In this document: positions 1-4,459 of the stretch, piece after piece
Layout: each line of letters starts with the position of its first letter
Position numbering within the stretch: the stretch's first letter is position 1
DNA from: an uncultured Clostridia bacterium
GTDB lineage: Bacteria > Bacillota > Clostridia > Oscillospirales > Acutalibacteraceae
Direction: 5' to 3'
NCBI GenBank assembly: GCA_945788455.1
Contig: CALZMC010000027.1
Coordinates: 1 to 7,000, forward strand
Length of the DNA stretch: 7,000 bases
Notes under the pieces: generated by a model
Database searches by the model: none
What the model was told of the DNA's origin: nothing
Seen by the model: the letters and a program-made list of their open reading frames with translations, nothing else
Made by a program: the position numbers and the translations under genes

Positions 1-464
1 CATACTGATTTCCAGCCGTCTGCATATTCGCCCCAAATTGTAACACCTGAAATAAAGTGACATACAAAGCGAAGTGCCGATGCAACTAATGCGCCGAGAC
101 CGAGAGCAAGTGGCTGATTCTTAATCTTCTTGAACATTCCGCCGCCAAGACCGAGTGACATAAATGCAAGCACATAGTCAGCAAGGATAAGAATTAGATA
201 AGCAACGATGCCCTTTACATAAGCAAAATTGCCAAGACCTTGAAGGAGCATCTCAAGAATACCGTACATTACACCTGTACCCATACCCCATTTCCAACCG
301 TAACGATAGCCGATAATGATAATTGGCACCTGGCTGAACAATGTAATTGAGCCACCCATAGGCAATTTAAAGATTTTAACATAAGAAAGTGCTACTGCAA
401 GAGCAAGCATAATAGCAGTTTCTGTTAGCTTTCTGACTGAATTGCTTTTTGTTTTTTCTGCCAT
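1..464 (-). CDS. thiT: Thiamine ECF transporter S component ThiT (3' end beyond window)
   Basis: Substrate-binding membrane subunit of an energy-coupling-factor thiamine importer; it works with a shared EcfA/A'/T module that is not encoded here. The visible 154 residues begin MAEKTKSNSVRK at an ATG preceded by AAAGGAGA. Hydrophobic helices follow at roughly 13-32, 40-55, 60-75, 83-104 and 119-140. Family features are the PMGG turn (35-38), FSQVPI (43-48), E71 in YGILEM, H136 in CHFISG and W144 in TIWGEY. In characterised ThiT proteins a Glu, a His and a Trp in these places contact thiamine; that equivalence is inferred by eye. ThiT proteins are usually about 170-200 residues, so a short C-terminal piece is missing at the left edge. 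The leader carries a TPP-type riboswitch and terminator, which independently supports the thiamine assignment. Confidence 0.93.
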   Translation of the reverse strand, partial: MAEKTKSNSVRKLTETAIMLALAVALSYVKIFKLPMGGSITLFSQVPIIIIGYRYGWKWGMGTGVMYGILEMLLQGLGNFAYVKGIVAYLILILADYVLAFMSLGLGGGMFKKIKNQPLALGLGALVASALRFVCHFISGVTIWGEYADGWKSV

Positions 465-496
465 AATAATTCTCCTTTCACATATTCTTAATAAAT

Positions 497-526
497 CAAA
501 AAGCACCCCAAAATACTTGGAGTGCT
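497..526 (-). terminator. Riboswitch-controlled intrinsic terminator in the thiT leader
   Basis: On the minus strand, AGCACUCC (519-526) pairs with GGGGUGCU (502-509), giving an 8-bp stem with one G-U pair, a 9-nt loop and a run of U residues (498-502). It lies between the aptamer and the thiT Shine-Dalgarno site. The octamer of the 3' arm occurs again inside the aptamer at 607-614, so the 5' arm has a competing partner. This is the expected architecture for transcription attenuation when TPP is bound. Confidence 0.85.
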
Positions 527-535
527 AAAAATACC

Positions 536-620
536 AAATCTCATCTCACCGTCCATACTAATGCTCGGCTCAAAGGGTATAATCTCAGCTCGGGACTCAA
601 ACCCGCAGCACCCCTGACTT
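536..620 (-). promoter_or_regulatory. TPP-type riboswitch aptamer (THI element), divergent 3' half
   Basis: Read on the minus strand, the 5' half is canonical. P2 is GGGGU (610-614) with ACCC (575-578). P3 is GCU/AGC (607-609 with 588-590) plus CGGG/CCCG (602-605 with 591-594), with one bulged G. The diagnostic pyrimidine-binding CUGAGA is at 583-588, followed by AUACCCUUUGA. A weak P1 can form from AAGUC (616-620) and GAUUU (536-540). The 3' half is less typical: where family members usually read ACCUGAU...GCGUAGGGA, this reads GCCGAG...ACGGUGAGA, keeping only CC-GA, CG and GA positions. A short P4 GCCG/CGGU remains possible. Its position upstream of thiT makes the TPP call likely; the terminator downstream suggests an OFF switch. 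Confidence 0.85.
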
Positions 621-634
621 ATTAAGTTAGACAT

Positions 635-663
635 ATTATAATACCTATAACTGAATTTGTCAA
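635..663 (-). promoter_or_regulatory. Sigma-A promoter of thiT leader, exact consensus
   Basis: On the minus strand, TTGACA (658-663) and TATAAT (635-640) are separated by exactly 17 bp. Both boxes match the housekeeping consensus completely. The start of transcription should be near 628, a few bases before the P1 strand of the riboswitch. A fully consensus promoter fits a gene whose output is set after initiation, by the riboswitch. Confidence 0.9.
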
Positions 664-700
664 TGAAAACAAAACAGACAAAAAAATATTTTTATAAAAC

Positions 701-726
701 AAAAAGAGCTGTAAACAGCTCTTTTT
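701..726 (-). terminator. Intrinsic terminator of the ylxM-ffh-rpsP-khpA operon
   Basis: Perfect inverted repeat: AAAAAGAGCTG (701-711), TAAA loop, CAGCTCTTTTT (716-726). It gives a stem of up to 11 bp with T runs on both sides, so it could work in either direction. It starts 2 bases past the khpA stop codon on the minus strand and separates this operon from the thiT promoter at 635-663. Confidence 0.92.
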
Positions 727-728
727 AA

Positions 729-962
729 TTAGTCAATTTCAACTGATATTTTTGCATCGTTTCTTGTTGCTGCTGCACGCATAACAACTCGGATAGCCTT
801 AGCAATTCTACCTTGCTTACCGATAACTCTGCCCATATCGTCCTCAGCAACGTGAAGATGATAAACAGTAACGCCCTCTTCGTTAGGTTCGCTAACATCA
901 ACAGAAACCGCATCAGGCTCATTTACTAAACCTTTTGTGATGGAAATTAACAAATCCTTCAA
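729..962 (-). CDS. khpA: KH-domain RNA-binding protein KhpA (YlqC family)
   Basis: Small single-KH-domain RNA chaperone, 77 residues, the usual family size; in other Firmicutes it pairs with KhpB and affects cell division and elongation. The GXXG RNA-binding loop is GKQG at 48-51 in the stretch MGRVIGKQGRIAKAIR, followed by the helix and final strand (KISVEID). I place the start at the TTG at 960-962 (MKDLLISITKGL). AGGAGG (971-976) lies 8 bases upstream of it, and family members begin with a similar short M-K/E-E-L-L segment. An in-frame GTG at 969-971 overlaps the Shine-Dalgarno site itself and is unlikely to be used. It is the last gene of the operon, 55 bp after rpsP. Confidence 0.93.
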   Translation of the reverse strand: MKDLLISITKGLVNEPDAVSVDVSEPNEEGVTVYHLHVAEDDMGRVIGKQGRIAKAIRVVMRAAATRNDAKISVEID

Positions 963-982
963 AGAAAACACCTCCTGTTAAG

Positions 983-1011
983 CTTTGTATTATTCAAATT
1001 AATAAGCAAAG
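983..1011 (-). other. Imperfect hairpin in the rpsP-khpA spacer
   Basis: CTTTG-TTATT and AATAA-CAAAG arms can pair around a 6-nt loop with a small internal bulge (1 nt against 2 nt). There is no U tract, so it does not look like a terminator. It could stabilise the upstream rpsP mRNA or mark a processing site. The spacer is AT-rich, so chance is a fair explanation. Confidence 0.35.
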
Positions 1012-1017
1012 ATTTAA

Positions 1018-1260
1018 TTATAGGATGCCTTCTTTTTTTAGGATGCTCTTTACAGTGTCAGTTGGCTGTGCACCGTTTGCAATCCACTTCTTAGCCTTAT
1101 CAGCATCAATGTTGATTTCAGCAGGCTCTGTCATTGTGTTGTATGTTCCGATTTCTTCAATGAAACGACCGTCACGTGGGTATCTTGAATCTGCTACAAC
1201 TACACGATAAAAAGGTGCCTTCTTTGCGCCCATACGGCGAAGTCTGATTTTTACTGCCAT
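1018..1260 (-). CDS. rpsP: 30S ribosomal protein bS16
   Basis: Small-subunit ribosomal protein bS16, 80 residues, normal length. The N-terminus [26 protein letters not shown] is highly characteristic, with the usual [18 protein letters not shown] segment (here GTYNTMTEP) at about 35-48 and the C-terminal [12 protein letters not shown] motif. The start is the ATG at 1258-1260, because GGAGG sits 8 bases upstream; an in-frame ATG further upstream would place the Shine-Dalgarno site inside the gene and add residues absent from the family. It lies between ffh (62-bp gap) and khpA (55-bp gap), the conserved Firmicute order. Confidence 0.98.
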   Translation of the reverse strand: MAVKIRLRRMGAKKAPFYRVVVADSRYPRDGRFIEEIGTYNTMTEPAEINIDADKAKKWIANGAQPTDTVKSILKKEGIL

Positions 1261-1297
1261 TTTTGTTTCCTCCAAATATATAAAAAATTATTTATTA

Positions 1298-1312
1298 AAA
1301 CCATATTGGTTT
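1298..1312 (-). other. Small inverted repeat in the ffh-rpsP spacer
   Basis: AAACCA (1298-1303) and TGGTTT (1307-1312) form a 6-bp stem with a 3-nt loop. It sits 10 bp after the ffh stop. No U tract follows directly, though a T-rich stretch comes about 10 bases later on the minus strand. It might attenuate or process between ffh and rpsP; evidence is weak. Confidence 0.3.
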
Positions 1313-1322
1313 ATTTACAAAA

Positions 1323-2720
1323 TTAAAATCCAAACGGATTTGAACCACCCATTTTGCCCATCATTTTTTCAGCCATATCGGGATTTGCCTGCATCATACG
1401 GCGCATCTTTTTGCTGAGTCTCGGACCACCCTTTTTGCCACCGATTTGCTTTATCATTTTTTGCATCTGCTTGAACTGGGCGAGGAGCTTATTAACATCC
1501 TCAACCTGCATTCCGCAGCCCTTTGCAATTCTGCGCTTACGGGACGGGTTTATAATATCGGGATTGGCTCTCTCCTGCTTTGTCATAGAATAGATGATAG
1601 AACGAAATCTGTTGAATGCGCCCTCATCAATATCCTCATCCTTAATCTTTCCGGCAACACCGGGAATCATCTTGATAGTGTCCTTTAGGCTGCCCATTCG
1701 CTCAATCTGTTCAAATTGGTCGAGCAAATCATTAAGGTCAAATTTGTTTTTAGCAAGCTTCTTTTCAAGCTCGGCTGCCTTCTTTTCGTCAAGCGACTGC
1801 TCTGCTCTCTCAATGAACGACAGCACATCGCCCATACCGAGAATACGAGAAGCCATACGAGCCGGATGAAATGTCTCTAAGTTATCGAGCTTTTCGCCGG
1901 TGCCGACAAATTTGATTGGCTTTCCTGTAACGGCTCTTACTGACAAGGCTGCACCGCCACGGGTATCGCCGTCAAGCTTTGTTAAAATAACACCGTCAAT
2001 GCCGATGGTTTCGTTAAAGCTCTTAGCTACATTTACGGCATCCTGACCTGTCATTGAGTCGATAACAAGCAGAATTTCGTGGGGATGAACGGTGGAGCGA
2101 ATATTTGTCAGCTCCTCCATTAGCTGTTCATCAACGTGAAGACGGCCTGCTGTATCAAGGAACACATAGTCGTTGCCGTGGTCCTTTGCATATTTAATTG
2201 CTTCCTCTGCGATAATAACAGGATTTTCAGTTCCCATTTCGAATACGGGAACACCAACCTGTTCGCCGACAACCTGTAACTGCTTTATAGCAGCAGGACG
2301 ATAAACGTCACACGCTACGAGCAAAGGTCTGTGGCCTTCCTTTTTCAGCTTTAGAGCGAGCTTTGCCGAATGAGTTGTTTTACCGCTACCCTGAAGACCG
2401 CACATCATAACTATGGTTGGAGGATGATTTGCAATAGCAAGTCGTGCCTCGTTGCCACCCATAAGCTCTGTAAGCTCTTCATTTACGATTTTTATAACCA
2501 TTTGGCCGGGTGTTAGGGATTCCATAACATCTGCGCCTATGGCTCTCTCTGTAACCTTTGCGGTAAATTCCTTTGAAACCTTGTAGTTTACATCGGCTTC
2601 AAGTAATGCGAGTCTTACCTCTCGCATTGCCTCCTTAACATCAGCCTCGGTGAGCTTGCCCTTGGCACGTAGCTTTTTAAAGGAATTCTCTAAACGTTCG
2701 CTTAAACCCTCAAATGCCAA
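1323..2720 (-). CDS. ffh: Signal recognition particle GTPase Ffh (SRP54)
   Basis: Protein subunit of the signal recognition particle. It binds signal peptides and 4.5S/scRNA and, with FtsY, delivers ribosomes to the Sec translocon. The 465 residues show an N-terminal helical bundle (1-90, MAFEGLSERLENSFKK), the NG GTPase domain with P-loop GLQGSGKTT (108-116), DTAGRLH (189-195) and TKLDGDTRGG (247-256), and the methionine-rich M domain (about 325-465) with the RNA-binding SRKRRIAKGCG (393-403). It closely resembles Bacillus Ffh throughout but has a Met/Gly-rich tail ending GGSNPFGF, slightly longer than the usual ~446-450. The start is TTG at 2718-2720, 8 bases after AGGGAG; no ATG fits the conserved N-terminus. 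It follows ylxM by 15 bp. Confidence 0.98.
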   Translation of the reverse strand: MAFEGLSERLENSFKKLRAKGKLTEADVKEAMREVRLALLEADVNYKVSKEFTAKVTERAIGADVMESLTPGQMVIKIVNEELTELMGGNEARLAIANHPPTIVMMCGLQGSGKTTHSAKLALKLKKEGHRPLLVACDVYRPAAIKQLQVVGEQVGVPVFEMGTENPVIIAEEAIKYAKDHGNDYVFLDTAGRLHVDEQLMEELTNIRSTVHPHEILLVIDSMTGQDAVNVAKSFNETIGIDGVILTKLDGDTRGGAALSVRAVTGKPIKFVGTGEKLDNLETFHPARMASRILGMGDVLSFIERAEQSLDEKKAAELEKKLAKNKFDLNDLLDQFEQIERMGSLKDTIKMIPGVAGKIKDEDIDEGAFNRFRSIIYSMTKQERANPDIINPSRKRRIAKGCGMQVEDVNKLLAQFKQMQKMIKQIGGKKGGPRLSKKMRRMMQANPDMAEKMMGKMGGSNPFGF

Positions 2721-2735
2721 GTAATCAACTCCCTA

Positions 2736-3101
2736 TTATCCTTCCTTTAGGAAGGTTGCAAGTGTTTTTATACGGGCAACATTTTCGTTAATTTCGCGAG
2801 ATAATGAATGATTTAGGTTATATTCATTAATAAGCTCGGCACAGTTAACAATCTCGTCAATGCCCTTTTTCATTTCGGTAAATCGCTTTGCAAGTCCTAA
2901 ATGCTCCTCCATATCAAAAAGCTGTGCCTCGGCACGCTTAATAGAGTCGCGCACGCCCTGACGAGTAATGCCCTCATTTTCTGCTATTTCTGAAAGTGAA
3001 AGGTCATCTTCGTAATAATATACTAAAAAATCGTGTTGCTTTCGAGTAAGCATTTCGCCATAGAAATCCAAAAGAAACGGAATCTCTAAATTTTTCGCCA
3101 C
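2736..3101 (-). CDS. ylxM: YlxM family helix-turn-helix protein (UPF0122), SRP-associated
   Basis: Small acidic HTH protein, 121 residues, found next to ffh across Firmicutes; in streptococci it was reported to bind SRP components and modulate Ffh GTPase activity. The conserved N-terminal block FLLDFYGEMLTRKQ (9-22) is followed by a sigma-factor-region-4-like helix-turn-helix at about 34-56 (LSLSEIAENEGITRQGVRDSIKRAE) and a charged helical C-terminus. The start is GTG at 3099-3101: GGAG lies 8 bases upstream and MAKNLEIPFLLDFY gives the family N-terminus. A further in-frame TTG at 3117-3119 would put the Shine-Dalgarno site inside the gene. It is first in the operon, with an exact-consensus promoter about 60 bp upstream. 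Confidence 0.93.
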   Translation of the reverse strand: MAKNLEIPFLLDFYGEMLTRKQHDFLVYYYEDDLSLSEIAENEGITRQGVRDSIKRAEAQLFDMEEHLGLAKRFTEMKKGIDEIVNCAELINEYNLNHSLSREINENVARIKTLATFLKEG

Positions 3102-3127
3102 GATAACCTCTCCTTTCAAGTTTCAAG

Positions 3128-3149
3128 TGTAAAGTAAATAATCTTTACA
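3128..3149. promoter_or_regulatory. Inverted repeat, putative operator in the ylxM leader
   Basis: TGTAAAG (3128-3134) and CTTTACA (3143-3149) are a perfect 7-bp inverted repeat with an 8-bp AT-only spacer. It covers about +3 to +24 of the predicted ylxM transcript. The same half-sites recur at 3250-3269 in front of azlC, which argues for a dedicated DNA-binding protein. As RNA it could also form a 7-bp hairpin just after the start. No regulator gene lies next to it. Confidence 0.6.
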
Positions 3150-3158
3150 GCAGTGAAC

Positions 3159-3187
3159 ATTATACTAAAGGACAGTCACAATGTCAA
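3159..3187 (-). promoter_or_regulatory. Sigma-A promoter of the ylxM-ffh-rpsP-khpA operon, exact consensus
   Basis: On the minus strand, TTGACA (3182-3187) and TATAAT (3159-3164) are 17 bp apart, a complete consensus match. Transcription should start near 3152, leaving a leader of about 50 nt before the ylxM GTG. The inverted repeat at 3128-3149 lies just downstream, where a bound repressor would block clearance. Confidence 0.9.
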
Positions 3188-3249
3188 GTGAATTTTGAAT
3201 AAAAAATATTATTAAATTTTGGCTTAATCTATTGACACAAGTTATAGGG

Positions 3250-3269
3250 GTAAAGTAATTGACTTTACA
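3250..3269. promoter_or_regulatory. Inverted repeat, putative operator over the azlC -35 box
   Basis: GTAAAGT (3250-3256) and ACTTTAC (3262-3268) form a perfect 7-bp inverted repeat with a 5-bp spacer. It is nearly the same sequence as the element at 3128-3149, differing by one base in length within the centre. The right arm contains most of the TTGACT -35 box (3259-3264) of the putative azlC promoter, so a bound protein would compete with RNA polymerase. Confidence 0.6.
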
Positions 3270-3287
3270 CTATATATCAATTATGCT
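3259..3287 (+). promoter_or_regulatory. azlC: Putative azlC promoter, upstream candidate
   Basis: TTGACT (3259-3264, 5 of 6 consensus) and TATGCT (3282-3287, 4 of 6) are 17 bp apart. Transcription would begin near 3294, giving a leader of about 30 nt that holds no Shine-Dalgarno site. The -35 box lies inside the inverted repeat at 3250-3269, the main reason to prefer it as the regulated promoter. Confidence 0.5.
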
Positions 3288-3315
3288 TGCATTTTTAAGT
3301 GTAATATACTATAAT
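3287..3315 (+). promoter_or_regulatory. azlC: Putative azlC promoter, downstream candidate (near-leaderless)
   Basis: TTGCAT (3287-3292, weak) and a perfect TATAAT (3310-3315) are 17 bp apart. Transcription from here would begin near 3322, only a few bases before the azlC ATG at 3326, giving a leaderless or nearly leaderless mRNA. The AT-rich context makes a chance TATAAT possible. Confidence 0.4.
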
Positions 3316-3325
3316 CTTTCTTGCT

Positions 3326-4027
3326 ATGAAAAAGAAGAATACTGTATTATTTGCACTGAAAAAATCCTTACCGGTATTATTCGGTTATCTGTTTTTAGGC
3401 TCTGCCTTTGGAATTATGCTGTATGACGCCGGATACAATTTTATATGGGCGATATTCATTTCTCTGCTCGTTTATGCAGGCTCAGGTCAATTCCTGCTTG
3501 TGTCACTATTGTCTCAAAAAGCAGGAATACCGACAGTTGCCATGATGACTTTGTTCATCAATTCGCGCCACATTTTTTACGGACTGAGCTACATCGAAAA
3601 ATTCAAGGCGGGAAAATGGCGTTATCCGTTTATGATATTCACGCTAACCGATGAGACCTATTCCGTTAACTCGTCCTTTAGCACCGTTCCCGACAATGTT
3701 GACGAGCCTAAGGCGAGATATTTAATCGGTCTCTTTGACCATATCTATTGGATTATAGGCTCTGTTATCGGCTCGCTTGCAGGACAGCTCATACCTATTG
3801 ATTTTACGGGTATTGACTTTTCTATGACAGCACTGTTCGTTGTTATATTCGTTGACCTAATGATAGACAAAAAGGGCAGAATGAAGCTTGTAGGACCTAT
3901 CGGTATCGGTTGCGCCGTTATTTGTCTAATCATTTTCGGTGCAGACAAATTTTTGCTTCCGACCTTCGCTATCACTATTGCGATTATGTCTCTTGCAAAA
4001 AACTATTTCAGCAAGGAGGTAGTGTAA
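3326..4027 (+). CDS. azlC: Branched-chain amino acid exporter large subunit AzlC
   Basis: Large membrane subunit of the AzlCD (LIV-E/BrnFE) exporter, which removes excess branched-chain amino acids and analogues. The 233 residues begin MKKKNTVLFALKKSLPVLFGYLFLG, the standard family start, followed by YAGSGQF (about 51-57), the signature FINSRHIFYGLS (about 78-89), TDETYS (about 109-114) and a final set of hydrophobic helices (about 140-226). Length is normal. The ATG at 3326 has no Shine-Dalgarno site in the preceding 30 bases, unlike every other gene with a visible start here. azlD follows after 1 bp, with its strong Shine-Dalgarno site inside the last azlC codons. AzlC is divergent from the SRP operon; no Lrp/AzlB regulator is adjacent. 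Confidence 0.92.
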   Translation: MKKKNTVLFALKKSLPVLFGYLFLGSAFGIMLYDAGYNFIWAIFISLLVYAGSGQFLLVSLLSQKAGIPTVAMMTLFINSRHIFYGLSYIEKFKAGKWRYPFMIFTLTDETYSVNSSFSTVPDNVDEPKARYLIGLFDHIYWIIGSVIGSLAGQLIPIDFTGIDFSMTALFVVIFVDLMIDKKGRMKLVGPIGIGCAVICLIIFGADKFLLPTFAITIAIMSLAKNYFSKEVV

Positions 4028-4028
4028 T

Positions 4029-4364
4029 ATGCCTCTTTCTGTAAATCAAACAATTATCATAGTTTTAGTTGCGGCAGTATGCACATTTGCAACAAGACTG
4101 TTTCCGTTTGCATTATTCGGTGCATCAAAGGAAATGCCAAAGTTCATAAAATACTTAGGCGATATTCTTCCCGTTGCGATTATAGGAATATTAATCGTAT
4201 ATTGCTCAAGTGATTTTACAACCGGCGACATTAATGTTATCGCTCCTAAGGCAATAGCAATACTTGCCACGGCACTAATACACCTATGGAAAAGGAACAC
4301 CCTGTTGAGTATTGCAGTAGGAACAATCGGCTATATGCTTTTAATTCATTTTGTATTTGTATAA
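4029..4364 (+). CDS. azlD: Branched-chain amino acid exporter small subunit AzlD
   Basis: Small membrane partner of AzlC, 111 residues, usual length. It has about four hydrophobic segments (roughly 7-29, 42-59, 69-86, 92-110), the conserved FATRLFPFALF (about 20-30) and the ILPVAIIGILIVY stretch typical of the family. The start is the ATG at 4029, with AAGGAGG at 4013-4019, 9 bases upstream and inside the end of azlC, so the two are translated from one mRNA and likely coupled. A strong terminator follows 22 bp downstream, closing a two-gene operon. Confidence 0.92.
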   Translation: MPLSVNQTIIIVLVAAVCTFATRLFPFALFGASKEMPKFIKYLGDILPVAIIGILIVYCSSDFTTGDINVIAPKAIAILATALIHLWKRNTLLSIAVGTIGYMLLIHFVFV

Positions 4365-4386
4365 TTCAAAAAAATAGGCACAAATC

Positions 4387-4419
4387 AAGCCCTTGCTGAA
4401 CAAATCAGCAAGGGCTTTT
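4387..4419 (+). terminator. Intrinsic terminator of azlCD
   Basis: AAGCCCTTGCTGA (4387-4399) pairs with TCAGCAAGGGCTT (4405-4417), a perfect 13-bp GC-rich stem with a 5-nt loop, followed by TTTT (4416-4419). On the minus strand the following bases are less T-rich, but the same hairpin lies 43 bp past the stop of the convergent symporter gene, where I see no other terminator, so it may serve both. Confidence 0.9.
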
Positions 4420-4459
4420 AATTATAGCTGTTAAATATTATTTATTAATAATTTACTAA

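Noticed and set aside
678..692. AT-rich palindrome near AAAAATATTTTT between thiT promoter and khpA terminator
   Set aside because: Low-complexity A/T run; such symmetry arises easily by chance in this spacer and no further signal supports a function.
725..922. Open frame in another reading frame over khpA
   Set aside because: It is a shadow of khpA, which has the GKQG KH motif and a good ribosome site; the alternative product has no recognisable features.
1354..1869. Overlapping open frames on the plus strand opposite ffh
   Set aside because: They lie wholly inside the unmistakable ffh gene on the opposite strand, lack ribosome sites and show no family features.
3232..3237. TTGACA on the plus strand upstream of azlC as a -35 box
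   Set aside because: No acceptable -10 box lies 16-18 bp downstream (TAATTG is the best); the TTGACT/TATGCT pair 27 bp further on fits better.
3745..4300. Minus-strand open frames opposite azlC and azlD
   Set aside because: AzlC and AzlD are clear family members on the plus strand; the antisense frames have no ribosome site or motif.
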